DNA of 64,000 bases, taken from contig ML986618.1 in NCBI GenBank assembly GCA_010094045.1, positions 1 through 64,000 of the forward strand. Direction: 5' to 3'. Made by a program: the position numbers and the translations under genes. Shown here piece after piece: positions 11,592 to 22,310 of this stretch. Source of the DNA: Lojkania enalia (Eukaryota; Ascomycota; Dothideomycetes; Pleosporales). The notes under the pieces are model-generated. The model was not told the origin of the DNA. It made no database searches and saw nothing but the letters and a program-made list of their open reading frames with translations. Each line of letters starts with the position of its first letter. The stretch's first letter is position 1.

Positions 11592-12642
11592 ATGTCTTCA
11601 TACCCCCAGACTGCGGCCAAGACGTCCGGCGATGCGCCGCACCGTTTTGACCCAAACTTCACCCAGTCCGTTATTGACGCCATGGGCCCGAAGACTGATC
11701 CGCGTCTGCGGTTCGTCATGAGCTCCTTGATCCGCCACCTCCATGACTTCACCCGTGAGGTCGAGCTCACAGTTGATGAATGGATGGCCGGTGTTAAGTT
11801 CATCAACCTGATCGGTCAGACCTCCACCGCCACGCGAAACGAGGCACATCGCATGTCGGACGTGCTGGGTCTGGAGTCGTAAGTCTCATCTCAAGAAGGG
11901 CTGGCCAATTGAGCACGCACTGATATTCGAGACAGCCTTGTCGACGAGATCGCCCACAAGCACATTAACGAGTCCGGCGAGGAACCCACCTCCAGCTCCA
12001 TCCTCGGCCCCTTCTGGTCACCCAACGCCCCATTCCGTGAGCTCGGTGGATCCATCATTCAGGACGGTGTCCCGCCGAATGGCCAGCCCACCCTGATGCA
12101 CGGCGTCATCACCGACCTCGACACCAAGAACCCGATCCCGGGAGCTGTCATTGACATCTGGCAAGCCTCTGCGAACGGCAAATACGACTTTCAGGACCCC
12201 GAGAACCAGACGCCGAACAACCTACGCGGCAAGTTCAGGTGCAATGAGAAGGGAGAGTACTGGTTCTACTGTCTAAAGCCCACCGCTTACTCTCTTCCTA
12301 CTGATGGTGAGTCTCCCGCATGCCGATGCGCAATCGCGGAAGCTAATTCGAAAAGGTGCCGCCGGTGAGCTCTTTAGGGCCCTCGACCGACACCCCATGC
12401 GCCCCGCCCACATCCATCTCATGATGACTGCCGAGGGCTACAAGCCCGTCACCACACAACTCTATCCCCGCGACGACCCCTACGTCACCAACGACACGGT
12501 TTTTGCCGTCAAGGATGACCTCCTTATCGACTTCCATCCGCGCGAGGGAGACCCAAATGCTATTTTGGACTTGGAATACAATGTGCGGTTGGCACCTAGG
12601 GAAGGAAAGACGGCACCAATGGATGGTATTTCGCGCTTGTAG
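11592..12642 (+). CDS. intradiol ring-cleavage dioxygenase, catechol/hydroxyquinol 1,2-dioxygenase type
   Basis: Non-haem Fe(III) enzyme that opens catechol-type rings between the two hydroxyls, giving muconate or maleylacetate. Exons are 11592-11878, 11936-12306 and 12356-12642 (introns 57 and 49 bp), 314 residues. The N-terminal helical dimer domain (about residues 20-100, [17 protein letters not shown] onward) marks the catechol/hydroxyquinol subgroup, not protocatechuate dioxygenase. The beta-sandwich follows, with all four expected iron ligands visible: Tyr179 (NGKYDF), Tyr214 (TAYSLPTDG), His238 and His240 (RPAHIHL). It is divergent from the muconate cyclase gene. Catechol versus hydroxyquinol cannot be settled by eye. 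Confidence 0.93.
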
Positions 12643-12955
12643 ACGGAATGCATAGAGGCATAACGAAAATTGCATGTATCCTATGATATTCGGAGTTTGG
12701 GTTCTTGCAGCGACTTGGCGTGTCACATTGCTGGCATATCTGCATCGGACATTGGAAGTTTACGCTAGCTTGTAAATATTCATATCTGGCAAATCAACGA
12801 ACGGGTAGGCATCTAAAAAGTGACATCTGTATATGTGCGTGTGATAACGGCATCATGGCGGAAACATTTCCGATGTGCGTGTCATCTACCGAGGCCCGTT
12901 CCGAACGGAATCCATTCCATCCCGAAACATGAACCTCAACCACCACGACGCCAAA

Positions 12956-12962
12956 TATAAAT
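12956..12962 (+). promoter_or_regulatory. TATA-like box of the decarboxylase-like gene
   Basis: TATAAAT about 115 bp before the ATG at 13075, followed by a C-rich leader. Position and leader fit a fungal core promoter. Confidence 0.45.
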
Positions 12963-13032
12963 CTCACAGCCCTATCCAACGCTCCGTTTCCAAACATAAT
13001 CCGCCAATTCCTCCCAGACCTCTTAAAATCCT

Positions 13033-13061
13033 CACCACCACCACCACCACCACCACCACCA
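13033..13061. repeat. CAC trinucleotide microsatellite in the 5' leader
   Basis: About ten CAC units end 13 bp before the ATG of the decarboxylase-like gene, so they lie in its 5' untranslated leader. Confidence 0.85.
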
Positions 13062-13074
13062 CTTGATCCCCAAA

Positions 13075-13668
13075 ATGCGCGTCCCCTACGCCCCTACTGA
13101 ACCCACCAACCCCGCCGACGCGCCCATCTACTCCCGCATTGCCGCCCGTCGGGCCCCGCGCCCCCTCATCCCCCTCGATCTCGCCCTTCTCCACAACCCC
13201 CAGGTCGCTGACGGTTGGAACTCTTTCATCGGCGCCATCCGCAGCAAAACTTTTCTCGACCCCGGACTTAGGGAACTCGCCATCGCCCGCGTTGCAGTGC
13301 TGAACCACGCGGTGCACGAATGGGATTCGCATGCGCCACTCGCGCTGCGTCTGGGGGTTAGTCGGGAGGGGTTACAGACTGTGCGGAGCGCGAGCGTTGT
13401 GCGGAAAGGAGAGGATGGGAAGAGGGAGGGTGGAGGCTTGTCGAGGGAAATGTGGGCTGTGTTGGCGTATACGGATCAGATGACTCGGGAAGTGGACGTC
13501 GATGATAGTGTCGCCGATGCGCTAAGGGAGTTTATGGAGGATCAGCAGGTAGTTGAGTTGACGGCGACGGTGGCGGCGTATAATTGTGTGAGCAGGTTTT
13601 TGGTTGCACTAGATGTGGGGGAGTGTAATGGGAGGGAGATGATGGGTGTGGAGGATATGGAGAGATAG
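13075..13668 (+). CDS. carboxymuconolactone decarboxylase-like (AhpD-fold) protein
   Basis: Single exon, 197 residues. The frame is open back to a TTG at 13063, but the first ATG is at 13075 (MRVPYAPTEP), which I use. The family signature appears at about residues 70-95: LRELAIARVAVLNHAVHEWDSH, written here in parts as LRELAIARVAV and HAVHEWDSHAPLA. The Glu and His of this helix are the expected active-site pair; the CxxC of peroxidase-type AhpD is absent, so a redox role is unlikely. This family includes gamma-carboxymuconolactone decarboxylase, which acts just after carboxymuconate cyclase, and the gene sits beside the cyclase and dioxygenase. That context makes the decarboxylase role reasonable but not certain, as many fungal paralogues are uncharacterised. 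Confidence 0.85.
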   Translation: MRVPYAPTEPTNPADAPIYSRIAARRAPRPLIPLDLALLHNPQVADGWNSFIGAIRSKTFLDPGLRELAIARVAVLNHAVHEWDSHAPLALRLGVSREGLQTVRSASVVRKGEDGKREGGGLSREMWAVLAYTDQMTREVDVDDSVADALREFMEDQQVVELTATVAAYNCVSRFLVALDVGECNGREMMGVEDMER

Positions 13669-14043
13669 AGGGGGGCGCTTGTGAAAGGGTTGGATGTGTG
13701 CTAGGGATGTTTTGGGATGTTTTGGGATGGGGATGGAAATGGAAATGGAGGGATGAGTTATCTTTGCGAGTTGATGGAGCTTGGAGAGTTGTTAATATTG
13801 GGTGAAATGGTTGGCTCATATATCCTCCTATAAAAATCATTTTGTGGTCTATGATATCTATAAGATGTACAATTCAGCTAGTCATATCCGGCTAAAACTC
13901 TCAAAAAAACACTGAACTTTCGTAGTCGGACCTTGATTGTGAGAAAGACAAAAGAGAAATATACTCTTCGACACCCGTATCAAGAGGAAAGGTTGGGGAA
14001 AGCTAAATAAATATTTTTTACTAACAATACGCCAGTAAAACCT

Positions 14044-15140
14044 TTACATTTTCTGGCGTTGCCTTATAATATCTGCGACCCTGCCGCTGTTAGTTCGGCC
14101 CGTACCTGTTTCTAGTCGTTTAGATAGCAAAGGCGTTGGACCTCTTGCGAACTTATTATCACGCCCAATACATTCCCTACCATCTTGAATCACCACTTCT
14201 TGAGAAGTCGATTGAGGTATGGAAGGGCGTTTCTCTTCGCTTCCGACAGTGTCGGTAGCGGTATTCTCAGTGGCTGGTTGCAACCCAATATGGGGGGCCA
14301 TTTTATGAACGACGGAAAGGCCGTACTGCGCTGGATTTTTAAGGCGGTTGTTCAGCTTTGCAGTCCCCTGCGTAGTCTCTGTCTGGGGACTCCTTCTTCT
14401 AGTTTAGTGTAGTCCGTCGCTTATCTATATCGGGCATCGCTCCTCGCCCATTAACCCGCCGCTTCTGACGTCTACAAAATGCTCGATCTCCTGTTGCCAG
14501 GCTTTCTCCTCATCTCTCTTTCCTTTAATTCTCTAACCCTACCCCAGCATCTCTGCTAATAAGCGGCCCACTTCTTTCTATGCATCGCCTACCTTCTCCC
14601 CTATCCTATCTTCGGCCACAGATCAAGACCTCACTTATTCTAGTCAGCTACCATGCTACACGGCTTTCCTAGTTTCCGCCTTATCACTCTATTTACCTCG
14701 ACAGGCTGTGATGCTACTAATACGACGCTTATATGAATCTAACAACCTACTAGTTTTAGTTGGGCTTAACTTAGACGGCTTTCGACTCTTATTTTAAAAT
14801 ATTTTCTTTCTACTTCGTTTGCGTTCTTTTCTAGTATGCTTTCCCCGGGCCTTTCGTACTTGCTTTGACTCTCTATGATCCTAACCTTTATACCTCTCCA
14901 GTTTCTTTTATTACGATCTTGTGGCGAGGGTAACCTTATCTAGTTATTACCCTAAACAAATTGATTAAATAGATTTTCCCGATTTGATTTGCCCGGAACA
15001 ATTTGCGAGGTCCGTTTTATTTAATTTATTTGGCAAGAATTCAAACTAATCCAACAAGCCGTTAAATCAAAATAGTTGTTAGCAACTCTAGACATCTGGT
15101 CTAAGTTTACCTTTTTGACTTGTTTAATTCTGCAATTCTA
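14044..15140 (-). mobile_element. decayed, probably transposon-derived block
   Basis: The minus strand keeps an open 85-codon tail ending at 14044 (MAPHIGLQPATENTATD onward, ending VADIIRQRQKM) with polar, gag-like composition. Upstream, reading right to left, the sequence turns AT-rich and is full of stops while keeping Lys/Glu-rich phrases such as ELNKSKR. No LTRs or inverted repeats could be delimited. A transposon origin is inference from composition and decay pattern. Confidence 0.35.
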
Positions 15141-15321
15141 TTTAGAGACTAGAGAAATAAGCACGAGATCCGATATAATCCTACGCAATACTAACGCTGC
15201 CTTAGGACTCCCACGCTTTGAAGGTTTAATGCCTGGAATCCCTTTCGTGCATTTCGCTAGAATATTTTCGCCATTCCCTATTAAACGTAGGGTACACACT
15301 GAATAATCTAGACATATTATG

Positions 15322-16290
15322 TCATGGCGGTTCCACCATGTCGTAAAGACATTGCACCTGCTCAAATACATTGTCAGACCCGTTGAAATGATTCACCGAG
15401 ATTTTCACCCAGAGCTTTCCCTCAATCCTCGGATTTGCAATTCGCTTGTCCACCAGCCCAGGAACAGTTTTAATGAGCCGAAAACCGCAACTCATTACGC
15501 GGTGCGCAGCAGAATCCACATAATAGGAAGTAGGTTTATCGAGGCGAGGTAGAGGACACCATATCGGATCGCATGATTTCCTTCCGTCCGACGACGTGGC
15601 TATAGAACATGATTCTCCGCATAAGTAGCTTTCATCGTAGCAATTCGAGAGCCATCCATGAATCACTCCATAGAGAGACCCATCTGCATTTATAAAGTGC
15701 TGATCGTAAGCCGGGCTCATTTGTGTGCACCGATAGGCTGCTGCAGAAGGGAACACTGTGGCTGTCAGAATAGAAACCGTGAGAGCGGCGAGGAGTGGTG
15801 TGGAGCTATTTCGACGTCGCCAGGGGACGGGACGATATTGTGTTCTTTCTAAGATTGACTCCGATATTGCATACACAATCTTGTATACACCTACTGAGAG
15901 AGTGTTCAGTAGCCAAAGTGCTCCCAACCAAAACTTCTTCCACCATAGTACTTTATATTTGTATACGTTACCAACAGCCACCAGACATTCTAACGGGTAT
16001 CGATCCGCCCACGTCCAAATCTTGCTGGCATCGCAATAAACGCCCGGTATATTAACTTTCCTGGTCATGAGGCAGGCTTCTTCAATGCGATCAACATCAA
16101 GACAGTCATTGCAGCCGTAATAACACAGGTCGTATGTATGATGTCGGGCAAGATCAACCCAGTAGTCTGCTCCTTGACTGACATGCGCTGTCTTGACTAG
16201 GTGGTTTACGAACAGGGTCCAACTGATAAAGGAGAAGATGGCCATGAGACTAGCGATTATGCATGAAAAACGGTCCCGGCTTGAGCTCAT
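15322..16290 (-). CDS. cysteine-rich protein with three membrane segments, unknown family
   Basis: Single exon, 322 residues from the first ATG (the frame is open 8 codons further, from a GTG). Hydrophobic segments lie at about residues 9-31, 117-142 and 163-183. Between the first two is a Cys-rich domain with six cysteines at 56, 60, 63, 73, 86 and 102 (CYYGCNDC motif). The third segment ends FPSAAA, like a signal-peptidase site, and is followed by a second domain with eight cysteines at 188, 217, 224, 228, 240, 245, 268 and 314 and one NGS glycosylation sequon near 303. There is no C-terminal anchor. The even cysteine counts suggest disulfide-bonded lumenal or extracellular domains. I do not recognise the family. 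An internal signal-like segment between two Cys-rich domains recalls glycoprotein polyproteins, but that is speculation. Flanks are repeat-rich. Confidence 0.7.
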   Translation of the reverse strand: MSSSRDRFSCIIASLMAIFSFISWTLFVNHLVKTAHVSQGADYWVDLARHHTYDLCYYGCNDCLDVDRIEEACLMTRKVNIPGVYCDASKIWTWADRYPLECLVAVGNVYKYKVLWWKKFWLGALWLLNTLSVGVYKIVYAISESILERTQYRPVPWRRRNSSTPLLAALTVSILTATVFPSAAAYRCTQMSPAYDQHFINADGSLYGVIHGWLSNCYDESYLCGESCSIATSSDGRKSCDPIWCPLPRLDKPTSYYVDSAAHRVMSCGFRLIKTVPGLVDKRIANPRIEGKLWVKISVNHFNGSDNVFEQVQCLYDMVEPP

Positions 16291-18246
16291 TTCGAATGGT
16301 GTAGAATAGCACACTCTGATCTTAACAAATCTGACTTCTAGAACCCTGAGCGAAATGGAAGTAATGGGTTGGAAGGCTTAGAGAGGTCTGCGGGGCAAAA
16401 GGAAGGTTCAGGCTGCCATTTCTAAACTTCAAGATGCGCCTCTTGGCAGCCGCTCAGCCTTTCAAATCCAGACTTTCCGTTAGCTCAGGTCGGTTAATTT
16501 GGCTATTTCCGGCATTCATGTGGCCAGGTCACGAATCAGAAATACTGGACTAAACCGCATACAATCTCACTGCCTTCGGCTGACCGGAGCCCTGCATACA
16601 TTAATAGCTGCAAATTCACTTCCTTAGCTTTTTCTTGCTTTCAAAGTGGAGGGCTCCAGAAGGATGGAATGGCTAGTAATAACATGGTGGGAAATATTAA
16701 TGAATATTGTAATCGAACTATTTAGTATTACTTTAGGAAGAAGATCCTTTAGCCTAGTGTTACTCTACTTTTCCTCCTGGTCTCTAAGCTTTGCTATTAA
16801 GACTATATACTATAAAAATACTAAAATATTGTTAGAGGAAAAAACCTTTTTTAGGTTAGGCAAAATATTTACTTAACTTAAGACTAGTTCCTGTCCCTTA
16901 GCAACTCTAGAGGTAGATATAAGATGGGCAATCTATAAGTATAGGACTCCATAGCGTATATATCTGAACACTTCCTAAAGTTGACTACAGTTTGCCGCCT
17001 TTAGGTAGGTTTAGCACTCTGCATATGGTTTCAAAGTTTCAGAGGAGCTACACCAGAATCTCTTGAGAGTTCCGCAATGCCCTTGTTCTCAATCGATTTA
17101 AATTTTAACCCCAGTTTCCAAATCGAGTTCGCAATTTCGAAGAAAGTTATAGCGCAATAGGATTATGAAGCAAGTCACCCTAAACGATTAGTCGTGGTGG
17201 AACTACTTTAGGCCCGAAAGAGTGTGTAATTTTTCTAGGGAGTAAGAGGGAATCCTGCAGCTTACTGTTTTTAGGTCACTGTACCACACCTTGTATACGC
17301 GACCGCGTCGGATGGGGTATTGTTCAAGAACACCAATAACATGTAGATAAAACACAAAATCACGTTCATTCGGCCTGGGGTTGTCGGATATGCAAGCATG
17401 GCACGATCCTGGTTTTCGATGACATGCTTAGACTTGCTTGTGTTAATCTTTCATGTCTTCATTAGAATCAAAAGCGTCGCAACGATACCTGAGGATCCGA
17501 AGGTCTTTCTTGTTAGTTGATAGAATCCGTGCAAATTTCCATTCCTCATATCCAGTGCTCTTCATGCGTTGAGGAAGGTTGACCATATACCCCTTAATGA
17601 TAGAATGAGCGTTCCGTAAATTCCAGCCCACTTACAATCTTCTATGTTTCTAATTATATTGTCAGCTCTTTTCCCTGATTGAGGACCATATGTCACAGGC
17701 GAGTGGAGGAAAGATGAGTGCAGACAGTAGATAGAGGCAGAGTAGATACACGTATACGCGTGAGTTGAAGTCGGCATTAAAGGGAAGCGTGGCTATGTAA
17801 TGTAATGTGCTAGTGCCCTTCAGGCTTAGAGTCTAGTAGTATCGTAATCCTACATCCTGTGATCTTGTATACAATGTCTGCGGTCCGCAGTTTTTTTCGA
17901 AAGTTCGCAACTCTTGGTAATATAACTTACCAATGCTACGACGAACTACTATACGCGAGATATAGGACGTGAGAAAGTGAGGCAATTTTAGTTTTTTAAT
18001 TTTTTTTTTTTAAAAAAGAGGGAAGATGATGCGAAAATTAGACTCCATATTGAGCTTTGCTGTACCAATTGCTGGAATGAGGGACATCGAGGACCGGATG
18101 CTGGCCTAGAAGAGAGGGACATTGATGCGAGCAGTACGAGTTCAAGAAAAAGCCACACTTGCATCCTGAAATGAACATAGTCAAGCAAATGAGGGAAAAT
18201 AGGAAGCTATGTCCAAAGCATAGCAAGACCAATGAGGGCACAATAT
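16291..18246. other. AT-rich intergenic region, no firm gene
   Basis: Frames are short. A minus-strand piece at 17443-17777 has locally coding-like text (EEWKFARILSTNKKDLRILR, ending NEDMKD), but I could not build an in-frame spliced model. A T-run/A-run pair lies at 17999-18017. Near 17880-17960 is unremarkable AT-rich DNA. Confidence 0.4.
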
Positions 18247-18400
18247 GTCACATGTTTCTACTATCCTATTATAGTTGGTCTGTTTTCAGGCCTATATAAT
18301 CTTGCCATTGCCAGCTTCTAGCGAAGCAGGCCACTTATGCTCCTTCAATACATCAATATTTGCCTCAGCAATTGATGCTCCCTGATACGCGACACAATAA
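18247..18400. repeat. dispersed segment of about 154 bp, copy 1 (next to HET gene 1)
   Basis: Begins GTCACATG and ends near GCGACACAATAA. A close, same-orientation copy is at 37121-37272. On the minus strand both copies keep the end of one reading frame: here VAYQGASIAEANIDVLKE, then a tail closing LEAGNGKII and a stop at 18292. It lies directly after the stop of the first HET gene. It could be the tail of an old shared gene or a former last exon of a HET gene. Confidence 0.75.
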
Positions 18401-18511
18401 ATCATATTCACTTGTGGCTGGTGAGGGATTCGGTTGAGATAAAAAATGTCTTTCGGAGGAAGATATTGAATATGATCATCGAAGACCTTAGACGACCTAT
18501 AATTAGCCGTA

Positions 18512-21475
18512 TTAAACCAGTTTAAACTTCTTCTCAATTGCAGACAGGTCTTCCAAAGCCTCGCCATGCATCAAACCGTCCACGAAGCAGTCACCTACTA
18601 CAATGTAATTGTTTGTTGGTCCGGTTTGACGAAGAAGCAGTGGTACGCCGGATCCGTATAAGATGATAACCAAATCGCCACTTTGCACAGTGTCGGGTGC
18701 AACGCAGAGTCGTCCTCGTTGGGTTACAAAGATGACCTTCCTGGTGCGCAGAAGGTGATGATGCTTCGAAGGCATGGTTCCCGAGAACGCCCTCCGTCCT
18801 ATTCGCGACAAGATGTCATTTGTCAAGTCTAGATCCTCGAGCGATAATGGCTGCCCGAGCACCAACTCTAAAATGCGATTATAGCAGTCCTCCAAGTTCA
18901 TTTCTCGGCTCCACTGCTGAACTAAAATGAGCCCAGCAGACGCGTCTGAATCATGCGGGGCCTGGCCGGTACTATTCAGCTCTTCGAGTGCGATAATGCA
19001 AAATAGAGCAGAGATGACAAAGTCTGGCACTATTATCCCAGGGAACATGCAAAGAATCTTCTGCTCGGCTGCCACAGTGCGCAGATTGTCTCCAAGCAGC
19101 ATCAAGCCGGCCAATTGCCCAATCACATCAAGCGTTACTTTTGTCTTGTCGTTGCTCGGCTGGGTATTCATCCCCATACATGACCCAAGTGCGTCAAGCA
19201 GTGAAGAGATGGCGGTTCTACCGTCCGTACGCTTAGCATTTTGTGCGACCTTGATGGCATCGCGCCATCCAAGACCTCTATGGGCTGGAAGCACCTTTCG
19301 ATTAGATGCACTCACGGAGTCGCAGATCAAGCCCGTTACCTCCAACACCCTCACATCTGCAAAGATGCTGAATAATGCTTGCCGATTCTTACTTGCGTCT
19401 CGAAGAACTCCTTTGCGTCGCGGTATTGTAGGAAAGTATCGACCGTCCCATGTTGGAAGCCAGCTAGGCCAACCAGCGGGTAATGCCTCGTAGAGGTCTT
19501 TCGCTACCGTGTTGGGAATCCCAGCATTCTCTATGACATTGAGCGAATGATATCTTCGCATCATTCTCGTCGCCACATCCGTAAAGAGTGCGTGAGTTGA
19601 GATGTGATAGTCTGGGTCAGCAAAATCAGTCCTGTCCTGCGCGAGGCTCAGAACAGCAAAGATTATATCCTTAGGATCTTTGCACATGCTCTCCCGGAGC
19701 GTCTCAAGGAGATCAAGCAATGTTGGCTTCCAGTTTTCAGACTTGGAGCTCCTGCTGTCGGAAGAAATGCCCTCGCTCTCGGACGAAGAGCTCTCATAAG
19801 AAGAATCTTGATTGAACCACAAGGGCCGTAACGCTTTATGGAACTCCTCCAACAGAGCAGTAATTCTTCCTAAACCTCTATCAAGGTCAAGCCAGTCGGG
19901 CGGAGTAAGGTTCGAACACAGTGCGTGATCGACAATGTCTATATATAGCGATTTGTACTCGCGAAGGTTGTACAGGACACTCTCAAGGTCAAAACACCCG
20001 GACCTGCAGAAAACCTGTGGGCTTTTGCCAAGCATAAACTCTTGTACAATCCAGCGACGACTCCAGTAAGAATTTCCGAAGAAAGTCTTATATGCGTCAT
20101 TGTATGCTTGGGCGTTTGAGCAAAGAGAAGAAAGCAAAGCCTCCTTCCTTACGCGGATCTGCTCTGGTGTCGTGTCGCTGCCGCACCACTTGATCAGAAT
20201 ATCATCGGCTGAATCCAAGCCAGGCTTATAGTTCTCTCCAATATGGACTCGGATTGATTCTTTTCCTTGAGTGAGTCCGTCCTTTTGAACAAAGCGTTCG
20301 ACGGTTTGAAGTGCCCGAACCTCCTGCGTCATAATTGCAGCTTCTTCCATCTTCCCAACGCAAGAGTCGACACCTTTAGATGACTCTCCCATCCATAGTA
20401 GAGTCAAGCTCCTTCGGTATATGGACGGCATCTGGAGGATTTGCCGGGCTTTCTCGTCCGCATCTCGCTGGTTGATGCAAATGGCGTCCACCCAAAACAG
20501 TAGGACATGTTGATATTCTGTGGAAAGACTCTGCCTAGCCATCTTTAGGAATTCATAGAGGTTCCTTGTAATCTCTATCTTAATTCCGTTCACAAAAACT
20601 GTCCGAGTATCATCTTCGTCGCCCCAACAGTACGAGAGAGCGTGGTGCAGTGGTGTGGCGTTTTCCTTTTTCTTTGACTCATCCCCCCAGTGCCTATAAT
20701 CTGGGTATAGTCTGCAATAGAGTGGAGAATCAGCTGCGAGGGAAGGAAACACTCGCAGAACACGGGTTTGTCGGAACCCAGGAATAGTGCAAAATAGAGG
20801 GTTGTGTTCTCCGGATTGCCTTAATAATGCTGCACGTGTTATAATGAGCTCGTCCCCCGAAAGTTGCATCCGTCTGTTGAGTGCGATATCATATTCTGGC
20901 GCTGCGAATGCATATTGATCCCATAGATGTTTTTCCTCCTCGTCTACAATTCGGTTGTTGTCTTTTTCCCCACTGATAGCATGTGCATCACCAGCAACAC
21001 GCTGGGGAGGACGCGGTTCGACCCAGAAGGGGAAAACGGAGGGCCACCCGCGCCTCAGGAAGTTCTCATCATCCAAGCTCTTGTCAACGAACGCCAGAAC
21101 CATCAAGGGATACCAGGGGCCAGAGGGGTCTCCGAGCGCATCGATAGTCTCTTGACATAAGAACGTATTAAGACATGGCCGATAGTCGAATAGAGCTGTA
21201 AACGCATGCCAGAGATATTTGGCACATGCTGGGTCAAGTTTCGACAGCTGGTGTGCAGGCGGAGGATCGATCTCTTGCAAAGCTGCATCTCTATGACTAC
21301 GGGAAAAGAACCTGGCCATGTTACTAAGGCGCGTTCCCCCGCTGCTCTCGAGGGTGATTCGAGAGAAGGACCATTGCAGGGCAAACCAATGCCGATATTT
21401 CGCGCTAGTCATCCTAGGGCGCTTCCTCGTCCAGTTAGCACTAGCGTTTCCAAGATCCCAGCGCTGGCGAACCAT
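18512..21475 (-). CDS. heterokaryon incompatibility (HET) domain protein 1
   Basis: Single exon, 987 residues, ATG MVRQRWDLG. HET proteins trigger cell death when genetically unlike hyphae fuse. The HET domain starts near residue 276 with HALSYCWGDED, followed by LLFWVDAICINQRDADEKARQ and the SIYRRSLTLLWMGE block; it ends near 480-520 after RRWIVQEFMLGKS. The first 270 residues hold a segment like that seen in other large fungal HET proteins (HWFALQWSFS, ARFFSRSHRDAALQEIDPPP) but no domain I can name. The C-terminal half includes a Ser-rich stretch (about 565-585) and GRRAFSGTMPSKHHHLLRTRK followed by RRGRLCVAPDTVQSGDLV-like text (here TQRGRLCVAPDTVQSGD), the usual C-terminal element of fungal HET proteins. 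The frame is intact over 3 kb, so it is probably functional. No NACHT or ankyrin repeats seen. Confidence 0.92.
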   Translation of the reverse strand: MVRQRWDLGNASANWTRKRPRMTSAKYRHWFALQWSFSRITLESSGGTRLSNMARFFSRSHRDAALQEIDPPPAHQLSKLDPACAKYLWHAFTALFDYRPCLNTFLCQETIDALGDPSGPWYPLMVLAFVDKSLDDENFLRRGWPSVFPFWVEPRPPQRVAGDAHAISGEKDNNRIVDEEEKHLWDQYAFAAPEYDIALNRRMQLSGDELIITRAALLRQSGEHNPLFCTIPGFRQTRVLRVFPSLAADSPLYCRLYPDYRHWGDESKKKENATPLHHALSYCWGDEDDTRTVFVNGIKIEITRNLYEFLKMARQSLSTEYQHVLLFWVDAICINQRDADEKARQILQMPSIYRRSLTLLWMGESSKGVDSCVGKMEEAAIMTQEVRALQTVERFVQKDGLTQGKESIRVHIGENYKPGLDSADDILIKWCGSDTTPEQIRVRKEALLSSLCSNAQAYNDAYKTFFGNSYWSRRWIVQEFMLGKSPQVFCRSGCFDLESVLYNLREYKSLYIDIVDHALCSNLTPPDWLDLDRGLGRITALLEEFHKALRPLWFNQDSSYESSSSESEGISSDSRSSKSENWKPTLLDLLETLRESMCKDPKDIIFAVLSLAQDRTDFADPDYHISTHALFTDVATRMMRRYHSLNVIENAGIPNTVAKDLYEALPAGWPSWLPTWDGRYFPTIPRRKGVLRDASKNRQALFSIFADVRVLEVTGLICDSVSASNRKVLPAHRGLGWRDAIKVAQNAKRTDGRTAISSLLDALGSCMGMNTQPSNDKTKVTLDVIGQLAGLMLLGDNLRTVAAEQKILCMFPGIIVPDFVISALFCIIALEELNSTGQAPHDSDASAGLILVQQWSREMNLEDCYNRILELVLGQPLSLEDLDLTNDILSRIGRRAFSGTMPSKHHHLLRTRKVIFVTQRGRLCVAPDTVQSGDLVIILYGSGVPLLLRQTGPTNNYIVVGDCFVDGLMHGEALEDLSAIEKKFKLV

Positions 21476-21769
21476 GTAGATATGAAGCTACACAACCGGT
21501 AGACGAAAATTGAAGGAACAGTAGGACGGCTCTCAGCTCTTTGTAAAAAGCCACAGTCGCAGTGATGGAAAAGGGTTAGCGTCTTGGCAAGCCTGCTGGC
21601 ATTAGCGCATGCTAGGCATGGCGAGATCCCGAATTGCTCAAGTCGGCTTCGTGTGTGAATGTTACTGCTAAGTTGACTGCGGACCGTTTTGGGAGAGCTC
21701 CCCCGTGTCATGAGCTGAGTATGCCGCGATTCATCGCCACCTAGGCGATACGTTTAGTCACTGTGCGTT

Positions 21770-22310
21770 CGAGGTCCTTCCAGAGGCATGAGAGCAGTGC
21801 TATGGGCCGCCACGATCTGGGAGAAGTGCGATCCTTCTTGCCTGCTTAAGGGATCATCACTGTCTCCGCTGTCCTCCACTGATCAGGGAAGAAGTTTAGT
21901 TCGAGGCATCTCTAGTATAGTCCCCCCCACCAGGTGTTTGATGTGTTCCCAGCATGCCCTTAGGACCCGCATTGTGATGCCATCTGCTCCTAGGGAGGTG
22001 CTGCTAACCCGTATCGTCCTTGACTCCGTCGATGACGTTCCGCCAGTATGTCTTCTTAGCATTGCGTACGGTGGCTAGGAACTGTCTGGCGTCATCTGTG
22101 ATGTCGGTACTATCCGGCGCCCGGGACAAGATGTGTCTCCCGTACGCCTGCTGGCACGCCCCCTTCCAACAGGGCGCCGCGCACCCATCGCCCCAGTCTT
22201 GCTTCCCTGCAGTTTACATCGCATCCCTAATAGTGGTGGAAAGGGCCTTGGCGCATGCTTCTAGTTGAGGCGTGTCTGTGGCGTTTATGGGGTAAGGGAT
22301 ATGAGCTACC
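21770..22310 (-). mobile_element. fragment of a Tad-like non-LTR retrotransposon (LINE)
   Basis: The minus strand encodes, with one stop and one frame change, the linker and start of the reverse transcriptase of Tad-type LINEs: WKGACQQAYGRHI, then ARQFLATVRNAKKTYWRNVI, then GADGITMRVLRACWEHIKHL. Both ends are missing, so this is a dead fragment. It lies upstream of HET gene 1. Confidence 0.75.

Noticed and set aside
13033..13061. CAC repeat considered as coding poly-His/Thr at the start of the decarboxylase-like protein.
   Set aside because: There is no ATG before the repeat in frame, and the first ATG is downstream at 13075, so the repeat is in the leader.
13532..13840. A 102-codon minus-strand frame rich in Ser/Pro/His.
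   Set aside because: It is the complement of G-rich coding and 3' sequence of the decarboxylase-like gene.
18292..18567. A 91-codon minus-strand frame overlapping the end of HET gene 1.
   Set aside because: Its ATG part is the HET coding sequence in another frame. Only the last 30-60 codons look ancestral, and these are covered by the dispersed repeat entry.
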